DNA from: a virus
Reading direction: 5' to 3' (one strand)
DNA: 46,510 nucleotides
IMG/VR virus record: IMGVR_UViG_3300032286_000750
Coordinates: 1 to 46,510 of that record
Shown: positions 1 through 8,795 of the stretch, piece by piece
Layout of the letters: each line of letters begins with the position of its first letter
How positions within the stretch are numbered: position 1 is the stretch's first letter
Program-made: the position numbers and the translations under genes
Notes under the pieces: generated by a model
What the model saw: the letters and a program-made list of their open reading frames with translations, nothing else
The model's database searches: none
What the model was told of the DNA's origin: nothing

Positions 1-1264
1 AACGCATCTCTAAATTTAATTAAACCTTCAAGTACTTTTATATAACCATTTAATACGGCTAGTGTTACGTTGGCTTTAGCAATAACAAACGCTTTGGTAA
101 GCTGAAGCATGCCTCTTCTTATAACCGCATAAGCCCTAAGCGCAGCCGCTTTCACACGATTGGCTAGTATATTAAATGAATTTTCTATTGCAGGTAAAGC
201 TTTTAAAACATCGGAGGGTTTACTAAATGGAAGGAATGTAAGTACAGATAGTCTAGTTCTTATGTAGGATATTATTGGAGATATTTTAGCTTTAAATATA
301 TCTCTAACTTTAATTAAACCTTCTAAAGCTTTAACATATCCAGACAATCCAGCAGAGAATGCTTTAAGTCCAGCTAACTTAAATGCTGCTCCAAATCTAG
401 CCACGCCCTGCTTAATAGGTACTGAAGCAGCTATCAAAGAATCTTTTGTAGCCTTTGCTGTCTGCTGCACAGCCTGAGTTACTGGAGCTATTTTTTCTAA
501 AGCTTTCAAAGCTACAGGAGTAGCTTTTATTACAAATGCATTTTTGAGTTTAGTAAATGATGCTTTAATAGAAGATACAACAGATCCTATAATTGATTTA
601 ACTCTATCTCTTAAGAAAATCAAACCTTCTAAGGCTTTTACGTAAATATTTATTCCAGCAAGAATTGTATTTAAACGAGCGATTTTAAATGCAGTAGCTA
701 CCTTAGCTAGGCCAGCCCTAATCGAAATAGCCGCTGAATTAAATCCAGATTTTATTTTTGAATATAGGGTATTTAGTGCGGCACCTACTTTAGAAGCTAG
801 TGCAACTATTGGAGCAACTATTTTTGCTCCAAGTTTTATTATTGCTATTGCAAGCCTAAAGGCGTCCATTCTAATGTTAAGATACATTAGTTTAAAGAAA
901 GTACCAACACTTCTTATTATGTTTTCAATCGGTCCTAAATATTCCAGAATCTTTAAAGCTGCTGGAGCTGTCTTAATAACAAATGCCTGTGAAAGCCTAA
1001 TAAGCCCAGTTTTTACAGCATTGGCAACTGCATTTATTTTAGATTTAAACGCGTCTCTAAACTTAATTAGACCTTCAAGTACCTTTACGTAGCCATTTAG
1101 TATTGAAGATAGGACAGAAAGACCAAAACCTTTAGCAACAAGAAATGCTCTAGACAGCTTTGAAAACCCAGTTTTTACCGCATCAACTAGCGAGGCTAGT
1201 TTAGATTTAAAAGCATCTCTAAGTTTAATTAGTCCTTCTAAAGCTTTTACATAGCCATTCAGCA
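1..1264 (-). repeat. Tandem protein repeats in the tape measure gene
   Basis: Five copies of a block like NGYVKALEGLIKLRDAFKSK lie at about 1201-1260, 1041-1097, 600-655, 291-347 and 1-54 (copy 5 is cut by the window edge). They are joined by at least seven copies of a second block like VKTGLIRLSQAFVIK (variants IKASFTKLKNAFVIK, IRRGMLQLTKAFVIA). Spacing is about 155 bases or multiples of it, so the unit is about 50-54 residues and some units have lost one block. DNA identity between copies is partial, so the repeats are old. Confidence 0.8.
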
Positions 1265-4200
1265 ATGCAACCGCTACAGCTCCACCCTTAACTACAAAGA
1301 ATTTGGCTATATTTAAACCAACTTTTCTAAAAGTTGTAATAGCTTTATTCTTAAAAGTGTCAAAAGCAGTTGCCGCTTTTACAATAAATCTACCCAAAGC
1401 AGTCTCAGTTAAGAACCTGAACTTAAGTAGTTCTATTCCCATACCCTTGGTTAAGGATAGTTTATTGTAGTATAGAAGAGATCTTCGATCCTTCATCTGA
1501 GCTATTGCATTTTTTCTTTGAGAAGATGAGATTAGCCCCATCTCTTTCATTTTATCTAAGCTCGAACTTAATTTTTCAAAGTTCTTTTTTCCAATTCTTT
1601 CGGTATCAAAAACAGACCTATTGAATAAAGACTGTACTATAAGCCTAGTTTTTAAAACACCGTTTAATTTAGTTTCTTTACCGGTGACTCTAGTTACAGC
1701 CTCTTCAAGTATTTTTATTTGAGCAAGTCCTTTAGACCACTTATTAGTTATAGGCCTAGCTAAAGCAGATAAAAACCCAGTAATCTTTGGAAAAACATTT
1801 TGAATAGACCCAAACACTTTTTTAAATGCATTAGAAAATACTCCACCTATTTTTTTAAAAGTAGTTTGAATACCATTGAGCATTTTATAAAGTAAATAAG
1901 AACCATAATACATAGACCTAAGTCCAGAAGCCCCCGCCTCAGCTCCAGCAACAAATCTACCTACAGCAACAACTCCAGCATTTCTGGCTTTTATAAGTTC
2001 TGATTCTAAAAGTCTAAACCCAGATCTTTGAAGAGATCCAGACTTACTGCTACTTTTTAAAGTTTTTTCATTAAGTCCATATAAAGCCAACCCCTGAGCC
2101 CTGAGTTGAGTAAAGTTTCTTTCACCTTTTAAACTTCTTTGTATATAGTTTTGACCAAATACAGATTTTAATCTAATTTGAAGTCTTTTTAGTGCACCAA
2201 TCTGACCACCTATTGCCATATTTTGAAGTTTTATAGCGGCCGTACCAGATGCCCAAGTTCTAGTAACTAAAGCTTGCCCACCACCAAGTACTCGAAGAGT
2301 TTTTTCTCCATACCCGAGCATAATCTTAAGACCGTTTCTAAATAAAACAGACGCAGCATATAGAACTAAAAGCCAGCCGTGAAGTTCCGCCAAGAAATTA
2401 ATTAATGGAGCTAGCTTATCTACTACTTTAGCTAAAAAGCCAAAAACATTGGATAAACCAGTAAAGAATGCTTTAATAGCACCAGACTCAGATAAAACTG
2501 AAACAAAATGTATAAAGTTGTTAAATAGATCAGCCATTGCCGGGGCAGCCTTGGCTCCTTCAGTAAATATGTAAATAAAATCTGGAGCAGCTTTTCTAAT
2601 TGTTAGCCAAAATTGTTTAATATCAGGATCACCAGCAAGATCAATAAATACGTGAGCGAACGCACCTATAGTGTCTATAGTCGTTGTTAAACTATTAGTA
2701 GCATCATTTAACCATTTAGAAAATTTAGGGCTTCCAGTCCAATTTTTAAAGTTATCTGCTAATGACTGCATCCACTTTAAAAGTGACCACCCGCCGCCCT
2801 CACCGCCAGGGGGAAAAGCAGCCTTCATATCATTTTTTATACCTTGAAAAATAGTTCCAAATATTTTTCCAACTTTAGATGCAACGTCTCCTGCAGTTTT
2901 AAAATAGTCAGCAAGGCTACCATCCGCTAATCCTTCGGAGCTCCACTTTTTAAAGTCCTCAGTTGATTCAACAATCCAATCAGAAAATCTTTTAGTTAAT
3001 GGAGCCGCAGCATTTAGGGTATTAACCACACCGGACAACGCATTGCTAATAGCCTTTCCAAAATCTTCAATTATAGGTTTAGAATCTTCAGTAAACTGTA
3101 GAAAGCCTTTTGCAAAAGCTGGATCTTTAAAAGTGTCGGCAATGGAATTTACAGTTTTGCCCATTGACGTATTTACATTTCTTAAACCACGCTCAAACAA
3201 TGGGAACCCATATTTAACCATTGTATTAATTGCATTTTGTAGAGGAGGCAAGAATGACTGAGCGGCAACTTCTTTAAGAGCTTGAATCTGAGGTTTTAAG
3301 GTAACTAAGTATTTAGTAAAAGAAATCTGGGATTTAGTTAATCCTTTAAATGGGCTATTTGCCGCAACAACTGCAAGTTGTCCACCCTGCTTTATTTCAG
3401 TCTTGATGTCATCGCTAGCTGCTTTAGCTCTTCTGACACCGAGCTCAGCTTGCTTCAAGTCAAGTAAAGCTTCTCTATATACTAAGTTGTTTTTTGGTAA
3501 ATCTTGAACTGCAGCAAATCTTAATCTTGCTCTAGTCAAGGCAATGGCAGCGCCCTCTTGAGCAAGAGCAGCACTCTCCGCCTCAAAGCGAAGATTTTTC
3601 ATAGCAATTCTAGCTTGTACTAAAGATCTATTATATTGCTGTTGACCATTCCACAGATTGCCAACCGCCCTGCCTACGCCAGCCAAGGCAGTTTTTGCAC
3701 CAATCATGCCGGCCATTACGCTAAGGAATGCCCCACCCACTGCAACTAAAGAAACACCCAACTGACCAGCTACAGCAACAAACGACATAAATCCGCCTAT
3801 TAAATCTCCTATAACTCCGCCAACTATAGACAAGACTCCCTGAAGGGACATTCCAATCATTTGAAGTTTATAGAAACCCTCCGCGGCCCTTTCGGCATAG
3901 GATTTAACTCTGTCTAGTGCAGTAGCCGCTAGACCTAAAGATCTGGCCATAGCTTGTAGGTAGTTCTCATCTTGATGGTATTTTGCGGTAATTATCTTAC
4001 CCTTTTGCATACCTCTTCTAAAGTTCTCTACAAAACTTCTAGTAAAGTCTTGACGCGAAAGTCTGTCAAAAAATCTAGAGTTTTCTCTGTGAGATCTACT
4101 TATAAAATCTTGATAATCGCGTTGAACCGCAGTTACTCTTTTTGCTTCTTTTTCAAGAGATTTTATAGATCTCTCTCTACTAATTCTTTCTTTTTCTTTT

Positions 4201-4493
4201 AAAGCCATTTCATGCTTTAAACGAGCTTCTTCTTTTTTGTAGTAGTCGCTATCTTTTAATCTAGCTTTAAGAGAGTCCCTTGTTTTTTTAGCTGCTTCAT
4301 CTAAAGCTTTATTTTGCTTAGCAGTTACTTTTTCTAAAGCATTAGCGCTCTTCTCGGCAGCATCCGCTAGTGCAGCTTGCTGCCGAGCCTGAGCCTCTAA
4401 TGCTTTTACGTTTTGACCAATGGAGCGTATAGCTTCTCTAGAGTCGGCAACGACTTTAATGAATACTTCAGCTACTTGATTTCTGACTGCCAT
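1..4493 (-). CDS. Tail tape measure protein (3' end beyond window)
   Basis: The protein sets tail length and sits inside the tail tube. At least 1497 residues are visible and the frame is still open at base 1. The start ATG at 4493 follows a strong ribosome site (AGGAGGTG, 7 bases upstream). Residues 20-150 are charged, Ala/Lys/Glu-rich and probably coiled coil. Residues about 214-265 are hydrophobic (starting IGMSLQGVLSIVGG), as in the membrane-active segment of many tape measures. The rest is helical with many Phe, Leu and Lys. The last visible 400 residues are tandem repeats (see 1-1264). It follows the tail assembly chaperones directly, the usual position for this gene. No lytic domain was seen in the visible part. 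The identification rests on position, length, composition and repeats, not on a catalytic motif. Confidence 0.88.
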   Translation of the reverse strand, partial: MAVRNQVAEVFIKVVADSREAIRSIGQNVKALEAQARQQAALADAAEKSANALEKVTAKQNKALDEAAKKTRDSLKARLKDSDYYKKEEARLKHEMALKEKERISRERSIKSLEKEAKRVTAVQRDYQDFISRSHRENSRFFDRLSRQDFTRSFVENFRRGMQKGKIITAKYHQDENYLQAMARSLGLAATALDRVKSYAERAAEGFYKLQMIGMSLQGVLSIVGGVIGDLIGGFMSFVAVAGQLGVSLVAVGGAFLSVMAGMIGAKTALAGVGRAVGNLWNGQQQYNRSLVQARIAMKNLRFEAESAALAQEGAAIALTRARLRFAAVQDLPKNNLVYREALLDLKQAELGVRRAKAASDDIKTEIKQGGQLAVVAANSPFKGLTKSQISFTKYLVTLKPQIQALKEVAAQSFLPPLQNAINTMVKYGFPLFERGLRNVNTSMGKTVNSIADTFKDPAFAKGFLQFTEDSKPIIEDFGKAISNALSGVVNTLNAAAPLTKRFSDWIVESTEDFKKWSSEGLADGSLADYFKTAGDVASKVGKIFGTIFQGIKNDMKAAFPPGGEGGGWSLLKWMQSLADNFKNWTGSPKFSKWLNDATNSLTTTIDTIGAFAHVFIDLAGDPDIKQFWLTIRKAAPDFIYIFTEGAKAAPAMADLFNNFIHFVSVLSESGAIKAFFTGLSNVFGFLAKVVDKLAPLINFLAELHGWLLVLYAASVLFRNGLKIMLGYGEKTLRVLGGGQALVTRTWASGTAAIKLQNMAIGGQIGALKRLQIRLKSVFGQNYIQRSLKGERNFTQLRAQGLALYGLNEKTLKSSSKSGSLQRSGFRLLESELIKARNAGVVAVGRFVAGAEAGASGLRSMYYGSYLLYKMLNGIQTTFKKIGGVFSNAFKKVFGSIQNVFPKITGFLSALARPITNKWSKGLAQIKILEEAVTRVTGKETKLNGVLKTRLIVQSLFNRSVFDTERIGKKNFEKLSSSLDKMKEMGLISSSQRKNAIAQMKDRRSLLYYNKLSLTKGMGIELLKFRFLTETALGRFIVKAATAFDTFKNKAITTFRKVGLNIAKFFVVKGGAVAVALLNGYVKALEGLIKLRDAFKSKLASLVDAVKTGFSKLSRAFLVAKGFGLSVLSSILNGYVKVLEGLIKFRDAFKSKINAVANAVKTGLIRLSQAFVIKTAPAALKILEYLGPIENIIRSVGTFFKLMYLNIRMDAFRLAIAIIKLGAKIVAPIVALASKVGAALNTLYSKIKSGFNSAAISIRAGLAKVATAFKIARLNTILAGINIYVKALEGLIFLRDRVKSIIGSVVSSIKASFTKLKNAFVIKATPVALKALEKIAPVTQAVQQTAKATKDSLIAASVPIKQGVARFGAAFKLAGLKAFSAGLSGYVKALEGLIKVRDIFKAKISPIISYIRTRLSVLTFLPFSKPSDVLKALPAIENSFNILANRVKAAALRAYAVIRRGMLQLTKAFVIAKANVTLAVLNGYIKVLEGLIKFRDA

Positions 4494-4505
4494 TGGTCAC
4501 ACCTC

Positions 4506-5245
4506 CTAAATGAGCGGGTCATCCAGTAAAGACCCAAAAGGGTTAAACTGGTCGTCATTTAGAGTCGTTGATTGTATAAACGGTTTAACCTCACGTTCAC
4601 GAGGGTTAAATGGGTTTATTACGTCCATTTCTAGGCTTTCGTCAGAGATTGGCGGAGAGTCTAGTTGCATAGATTCATTTTCTCCAAAATCTCTATTTAG
4701 CGAGTAAGCATAGTCGACGTCGTACATTTCTTTGTACATCCTCATACGAAGCTCATCTCGAGAAATAGAATCTTCTTGCGAAACAAATCTAAAATCTTCT
4801 TCAAAAAAGAAGTGGAGTACGTCTATCATATCTGGAGCATCCATCTCTGCCAAACGTAATCCAAGTGATATTCCTTTACCGTTAACGTACGGCCAGAGGC
4901 TTACTCCCCAGTGGAGGAGGCCTCTGACGGCTGATTTGGGCGGGAAGTGTACTCCTCAATCAACCAAGTAGAAATGTCAGTCAAAGTTTCAATAGAAACG
5001 ATGTTGTCTTTGCTATCTAGTAGAGTGTTGAATCTGATCAAACTTTCTGCTGACAAAACTCTCTCGAAAAACTTAAGAGTTACTGCGCTTGCTACTGCAG
5101 GGTCATCTGAACTTGAGCTGGCAATTAGGTCAAGAAGAGTCTTTCCCTGAATTGCTGGTAGGCAGGTGAATTCTTCACCGTGAATCTTGAAGACAATAGG
5201 TTCGAGAGTGTTCTTCTCGCTACCAAAATCCTTAAATCTAGCCAT
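4506..5245 (-). CDS. Tail assembly chaperone, long frameshifted form (gpGT-like)
   Basis: This is the predicted fusion made by a -1 ribosomal frameshift at 4934-4940: about 104 residues of the upstream chaperone plus 142 residues from the -1 frame, about 246 in all. From the slip site the -1 frame is open to the stop at 4506. Just after the shift it reads LLHWGVSLWPYVNGKGISL, a hydrophobic stretch typical of the T domain. The downstream part is then acidic (LAEMDAPDMIDVLHFFFEED). A separate gene starting at a TTG at 4853 has no convincing ribosome site and would lose the conserved-looking hydrophobic part. The lambda G/GT pair is the model: both forms bind the tape measure during tail assembly and are absent from the virion. 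The stop overlaps the ribosome site of the tape measure gene. Confidence 0.75.
4901..5245 (-). CDS. Tail assembly chaperone, short form (gpG-like)
   Basis: The unshifted product has 114 residues. The start ATG at 5245 has an AAAAGGA ribosome site 8 bases upstream. The N-terminal part is a small mixed fold (PIVFKIHGEEFTCLPAIQGK) followed by helices (VTLKFFERVLSAESLIRFNT). The C-terminal tail is acidic and Ser/Pro-rich, where the frameshift occurs. It lies just upstream of the tape measure gene and after the neck genes, the canonical position. The family role is to bind and keep soluble the tape measure protein before tube polymerisation. Sequence similarity across this family is low, so the call relies mostly on position, size and the frameshift. 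Confidence 0.75.
   Translation of the reverse strand: MARFKDFGSEKNTLEPIVFKIHGEEFTCLPAIQGKTLLDLIASSSSDDPAVASAVTLKFFERVLSAESLIRFNTLLDSKDNIVSIETLTDISTWLIEEYTSRPNQPSEASSTGE
4934..4940 (-). promoter_or_regulatory. Programmed -1 frameshift site CCCAAAT
   Basis: Read on the minus strand, the zero frame is C CCA AAT and the -1 frame is CCC AAA T, the X XXY YYZ form of a slippery heptamer. The zero frame stops at 4901, 33 bases on. The -1 frame continues without a stop to 4506. The zero-frame codon phase was checked from the start at 5245. Other G-rich bases near the zero-frame stop (ACT GGG GAG TAA) do not allow good re-pairing. Confidence 0.65.
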
Positions 5246-5271
5246 CTTTTATATCCTTTTGTTTGTTGGAA

Positions 5272-5290
5272 ATCTATAAATTTTATAGAT
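5272..5290 (-). other. AT-rich inverted repeat after the neck gene
   Basis: ATCTATAAA and TTTATAGAT flank a single base, giving a perfect 9-base inverted repeat. It overlaps the stop codon of the gene ending at 5283 and precedes the chaperone ribosome site. It has no GC stem and no good T run, so at most it is a weak RNA hairpin or processing site. Confidence 0.3.
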
Positions 5291-5672
5291 ACATATATTT
5301 TACATTGTCTGAGAGGAACCTATTTGGACGAGTACCCCTATGTACGTGACGGTGTCTCATAGTTCGCACCCCTCCCCGAGGAGACGCTATAATAGTTTTT
5401 CTTCTATAGAATCCTGGTCTAGTGCCTTCGTGGTGCCAATAACCGTAGTGGACACTAGACCCTATTTTTAAAGCCTGAATAGTAGAACCAGTTTTGATGT
5501 GATCGTAGGTTTTAATAGATCTTCTCAAACGTCCAGTCTGAACACCGACCTGCATTTTAGCTGCCATTACAACCCTATCCGCTCGGCTTTTTAGGGTTTT
5601 ACCTACTTCACCTCTAGGGTTGACCATAATAAATTCAATCTGACCCTTATCCACCTTTGAGTAGGACGGCAT
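5283..5672 (-). CDS. HK97 gp10-like neck / tail completion protein
   Basis: The 129-residue basic protein has the layout of the HK97 gp10-like family: an N-terminal helix (GKTLKSRADRVVMAAKMQ), the hallmark QTGRLRRSI (usually TGxLRxSI), then VHYGYWHHEGTRPGF (usually YAxYxExGTxxxxxRPF), and RPNRFLSDN near the end. Members join the head connector to the tail or complete the tail tube. The ATG at 5672 lies one base after the preceding stop, so translation is probably coupled. The C-terminal part is rich in His and Arg (MRHRHVHRGTRPNR). The gene sits between the tail terminator and the chaperones. Confidence 0.8.
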   Translation of the reverse strand: MPSYSKVDKGQIEFIMVNPRGEVGKTLKSRADRVVMAAKMQVGVQTGRLRRSIKTYDHIKTGSTIQALKIGSSVHYGYWHHEGTRPGFYRRKTIIASPRGGVRTMRHRHVHRGTRPNRFLSDNVKYMYL

Positions 5673-5673
5673 T

Positions 5674-6177
5674 TTAAGGAACCGCCATAGTTACTTCCAA
5701 CCTGATAGTTTGAAAACCACCCTCAGGTTCGGTAACATATAAATTAGCAATTACACCAAGCCCAAACCCATACTCATCCCATTGATCGAGAAGGTTGACG
5801 GATTGCATCAGCACCCACGAATCAACTGCCGAAATATAAGCTGATTGTTCAATTTTGTCCGGGCTAGGTGGGCGTCCGTTAACACCACTTATAGGCACAG
5901 ACCTAGCTACACCGATAGTAATGGTTGCAGTTCTAGGCATATGACAACGTTGAGGACTACTAACTGGAAGCCCAGGAGCACCGAGATACATCTGATTAAA
6001 AGAGACTACAACTTGCTCACAATCGACAACAGGGTCGCCAAAAGTCCAATAGCGACGTTCTGGAAGTGGGACGTTATAGGATTGGTAAATAGTTATGACC
6101 CGGTCCAGAACTCCATCCATCATCTTCTTCAGATTTAGAGCATCATCAGAAATGTCTGAAACATCTGTCGGTGACAT
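5674..6177 (-). CDS. Tail terminator / head-tail joining protein
   Basis: The 167-residue protein has a pattern I associate with tail terminators of actinobacterial phages: an N-terminal helix (MMDGVLDRVITIYQSYNVPL), then a beta-rich part with DCEQVVVSFNQMYLGAPGLP, PQRCHMPRTATITIGVARSV and a C-terminal strand FQTIRLEVTMAV. Tail terminators cap the growing tail tube and bind the connector. A GGAG ribosome site lies 6 bases before the ATG at 6177, and the gene follows the 72-residue gene by only 3 bases. Head closure or stopper proteins in the same place have a similar size, so the exact ring in the neck is uncertain. Confidence 0.65.
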   Translation of the reverse strand: MSPTDVSDISDDALNLKKMMDGVLDRVITIYQSYNVPLPERRYWTFGDPVVDCEQVVVSFNQMYLGAPGLPVSSPQRCHMPRTATITIGVARSVPISGVNGRPPSPDKIEQSAYISAVDSWVLMQSVNLLDQWDEYGFGLGVIANLYVTEPEGGFQTIRLEVTMAVP

Positions 6178-6180
6178 AAA

Positions 6181-6399
6181 CTACTCCGCGTCTTCTAGCT
6201 TAACTTCTTCAGTAACTTCAGTAACTACTTCTTCAACAACTACTTCTGGCTCTACTACAGTATTAACAACAACCTCAACTGGCTTAGCTTCAACTTTAGC
6301 AACCTTAGGAGTTACCTTAGGCTTAACTACTTTTACTTCTTCTTTAACTGTACCTAGCATGTCTGCAGCGGTAAAGTTTGTTTGAACGTATTTTGACAT
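6181..6399 (-). CDS. Small Val/Glu/Lys-rich protein of unknown function
   Basis: The 72-residue protein begins MSKYVQTNFTAADML and then runs into a low-complexity stretch of Val, Glu, Lys and Pro (residues 20-72), with a basic first half and an acidic second half. There is no catalytic motif or membrane segment. It starts 15 bases after the stop of the connector gene with a purine-rich leader (AGAAAGAAAAAG), and is followed after 3 bases by the tail terminator. The tight packing in a neck operon suggests it is expressed and may be a small virion or assembly factor. A function cannot be assigned from the sequence. Confidence 0.55.
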   Translation of the reverse strand: MSKYVQTNFTAADMLGTVKEEVKVVKPKVTPKVAKVEAKPVEVVVNTVVEPEVVVEEVVTEVTEEVKLEDAE

Positions 6400-6413
6400 T
6401 CTTTTTCTTTCTA

Positions 6414-7529
6414 CTAGTCGTATAGTTTGATCTGGAGGTTTCCAGTTTCAATTTCTGCAAGGGTTGTAACACCAGCTATGGTCTTACTTGCGTACAGAGT
6501 CCATGTGCCCGGGTCCACCGCACCCAAGGTCTTATATGCATCATCGTATGAAATATTAAAAGATATCGATTCATTTGTTGGATTGACTACAATACTTGAA
6601 GATGCAATATCCACAGCCTTTGACGCAGAGGTGTTTCTTATAGTCACAACAGGGGTCCAACCTGGTTCATCAAAAAATAAAGTTACGTCAGCCGTGGCTT
6701 TACCAACTGAGGTCCAAGAAGCTGGAGTCTTTTTTACTACTGCAATATCAAAAGTAGCATCCACCGGTAACACCGCACTTTTAGGGGTAGAGCGACGAGC
6801 TCTAGGGATATCAGGGGAAAAAACTCTAGACTTAGCTCTAGCCTTGTCTGGGTTTACAGACTTGAGAAATAGGTCGATAGCGTAGACACCAGTTCTCATA
6901 TCATCAATAAAATCTTGGCTATCTAGGAGGGTGTAGCTAACTCCTTGACGAGCGACAGAAGTGACACGCTGTGGCAACATGCAGTCATCATCTCCGGCCC
7001 AAAGTTTGGCAAATTCCATAGCCAAAGTACGAGCCGCCATCTTTCCGGCTACAGGGATTGTAGACCCATAAGTATAAGTAACTTCAACGTTACAAGGAGT
7101 CCAAGGTACTCCCGCTGAAGCTTGAAGAGTAGAGTGATCAACTAAGTAGTAGCTACCTGGATCTAAAATACGGCCATCACGAGTTCTTACTGCGTGAATT
7201 TTAGTTACTGGACGACCGCGAAGTCTGATTCGGGACTCGGGAGAGAGGCCATCCGAAACCAACTCAGCATATTCTTGAAAGTCAGTAATCGGAATATTGT
7301 AAACTTCACCAGCAATCAAAGTTGCATAGTAGTTTTTAGAAGAAGGCCCCATACGATATGCACGCTTAGCGCAAACGTAACGTTCAGTTACAGTAACCTC
7401 ACCGGTAAACTTTCTACCGGACATAGCCCAAAGAAGATAGGATGCAGTTTTAGCTGCTTCATACGCAAACTCTGTGTTTGCGTATACTCCAAGTTCTTCG
7501 GGTTGAACCCATAAGTTTGTACCGGCCAT
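6414..7529 (-). CDS. Head-tail connector with a C-terminal beta-domain extension
   Basis: Residues 1-240 resemble a head-tail adaptor. Helix-forming segments (FAYEAAKTASYLLWAMSGRK) are followed by a beta part (RLRGRPVTKIHAVRTRDGR, DPGSYYLVDHSTLQA) and a helix with MAARTLAMEFAKLWAGDD, then VTSVARQGVSYTLLD. This layout is common in connectors of actinobacterial phages that bind the portal ring. Residues about 265-371 are extra: a Val/Thr/Ser-rich segment with alternating hydrophobic residues that looks like one Ig-like beta sandwich (VTLFFDEPGWTPVVTIRNTS to the end). The start ATG at 7529 has a GGAG site 10 bases upstream. Usual adaptors are 100-250 residues, so the extension is additional and could be exposed at the neck. 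Confidence 0.65.
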   Translation of the reverse strand: MAGTNLWVQPEELGVYANTEFAYEAAKTASYLLWAMSGRKFTGEVTVTERYVCAKRAYRMGPSSKNYYATLIAGEVYNIPITDFQEYAELVSDGLSPESRIRLRGRPVTKIHAVRTRDGRILDPGSYYLVDHSTLQASAGVPWTPCNVEVTYTYGSTIPVAGKMAARTLAMEFAKLWAGDDDCMLPQRVTSVARQGVSYTLLDSQDFIDDMRTGVYAIDLFLKSVNPDKARAKSRVFSPDIPRARRSTPKSAVLPVDATFDIAVVKKTPASWTSVGKATADVTLFFDEPGWTPVVTIRNTSASKAVDIASSSIVVNPTNESISFNISYDDAYKTLGAVDPGTWTLYASKTIAGVTTLAEIETGNLQIKLYD

Positions 7530-7555
7530 TGGCTATGTCTCCTAAGAAATGAATC

Positions 7556-7598
7556 AGGCGGCGTACCGGCATGTCTCGCACACCAAGGCACGCCGCCT
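7556..7598 (-). other. GC-rich inverted repeat between tail protein and connector genes
   Basis: AGGCGGCGT at 7556-7564 and ACGCCGCCT at 7590-7598 form a perfect 9-base GC-rich stem around a 25-base loop. It lies between the stop of the major tail gene and the connector ribosome site. No T run follows, so a factor-independent terminator is unlikely. An mRNA-stabilising or processing hairpin that keeps tail protein expression high is possible. Confidence 0.4.
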
Positions 7599-7616
7599 TC
7601 ATCAGATATTTGCTTA

Positions 7617-8765
7617 TTAAGCTACTGGATCCTCGTTTGAAACGATAATTCTGTCCACAGCAGTTGCTGGGTTGAAGTTTACGTTTCCAGGAACGTTGAA
7701 GGTGCTTGCACCAGCAGCGTTTCCTGCAGAGAGACCCTGACCAGCAAAATCATTAACAGCTGTCGAGGTTGGGGTCTCAACACCGCCACCAAGAACCTTG
7801 ATTAGTGGTGTATTAACTACACCATTGACTGTGGTATTTGCAACAGCAACTGAAGTAACGTTTGCAGCAACCAAAGCATAGGTTGTGAAGTAACCAGCTG
7901 TAGCGTTTCCACCAGTTGCTAGAACAACTGCAGGAATGTTTCCAACTGTATCGAAGGTAGCGTCCACACCCTGTACAAGGATCTGGTCATTGACTGCGAA
8001 TGGGTTAGTTGCAACACCAACACCAGATACAAGGTTAGCCACGTTAGCGCCAAGAGCCTTGTTGGTGACGTAGTATGGGTCTGCAACACCGTCGGTCCAA
8101 GTGTAGTAACCGTTTAGACCAACTGGAGCCCATGTAGAGCGTGCATATGAATAAGGACGCTCTGCAGCAACTGGATACTCCCAGCGGCCATCAGGACCTG
8201 AACCGAAGTTAATGTTTCCAAGAGCAAAGCCCTCGAAAGTGTTGGCCATTAGACCATTTTCGATAACACGGTCGCCTGACTGACGTACCTTAACATATGG
8301 AAATACCCAGTGGAAGTATGGACGAGCGCCATCACGCTTTCCATCCTTAACAGCCCATGACCAAGCTTCGATAGCCACACCGTAACCGGCAGGGTCATCG
8401 CCAACGGCTGGGGATGCCCAACCGATTGACTTGTTGTTTGGGGTTGCTAGGGTTCCTACGTTCTTGCGAAGTAGTAGACCTCCAGATAGAAGAGCAGTTA
8501 GCTCCGGATCTGGTTCACAGATAGCGAGTTCCATGGTAAGACGCTTTAGTACATCTGGAGACTTGTAGGTCACACAGACGATACCGCTAGCCGACTTCTC
8601 AGTGATTTCGTCACCTTCTTCGTATTCTGGGGTAAATGACAAACGCATAAATGCGGATGTTGTGTAGCTGTCACCTGCGGCGGTGCCGAGGTTGCCTGCT
8701 GCGTCCAAGCGGGTGACACGAATTGACACACCTTGGATGCTGGCTGCATAGTCTTGAGTAGGCAT
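7617..8765 (-). CDS. Major tail protein (tail tube subunit)
   Basis: The 382-residue protein starts at ATG 8765, with AAGGAG 8 bases upstream. Residues 1-130 look like a tail tube fold: a long beta region with SFTPEYEEGDEITEKSASG and then LKRLTMELAICEPDPELTAL, the helix-turn seen in tube proteins of actinobacterial phages. Residues 150-230 continue the tube core (YFHWVFPYVKVRQSGDRV, MANTFEGFALGN). Residues about 250-382 are Ala/Val/Thr/Gly-rich beta sequence without obvious tube features, probably an extra domain on the tail surface. The product would be abundant; hairpins on both sides of this region may help set its level. The gene lies upstream of the connector genes, earlier than in the common siphophage order. 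Confidence 0.7.
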   Translation of the reverse strand: MPTQDYAASIQGVSIRVTRLDAAGNLGTAAGDSYTTSAFMRLSFTPEYEEGDEITEKSASGIVCVTYKSPDVLKRLTMELAICEPDPELTALLSGGLLLRKNVGTLATPNNKSIGWASPAVGDDPAGYGVAIEAWSWAVKDGKRDGARPYFHWVFPYVKVRQSGDRVIENGLMANTFEGFALGNINFGSGPDGRWEYPVAAERPYSYARSTWAPVGLNGYYTWTDGVADPYYVTNKALGANVANLVSGVGVATNPFAVNDQILVQGVDATFDTVGNIPAVVLATGGNATAGYFTTYALVAANVTSVAVANTTVNGVVNTPLIKVLGGGVETPTSTAVNDFAGQGLSAGNAAGASTFNVPGNVNFNPATAVDRIIVSNEDPVA

Positions 8766-8795
8766 TACCTATTCTCCTTAATTAGTAGTTGATTG

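Noticed and set aside
4290-4310. KHEMALKEK in the tape measure as another QEM site
   Set aside because: His replaces Gln, and it lies in a continuous coiled coil rather than between domains.
4506-4853. Independent 115-residue gene with a TTG start
   Set aside because: The same frame is open back to a -1 slip site in the upstream chaperone gene, and the TTG lacks a ribosome site, so it is treated as the frameshifted part.
4600-4970. + strand frames opposite the chaperone region
   Set aside because: They are shadows of the minus-strand genes and lack ribosome sites.
7388-7591. Short minus-strand frame beginning MPWCARHAG from a GTG
   Set aside because: It overlaps the start of the connector gene in another frame, lies in a hairpin, and has no ribosome site.
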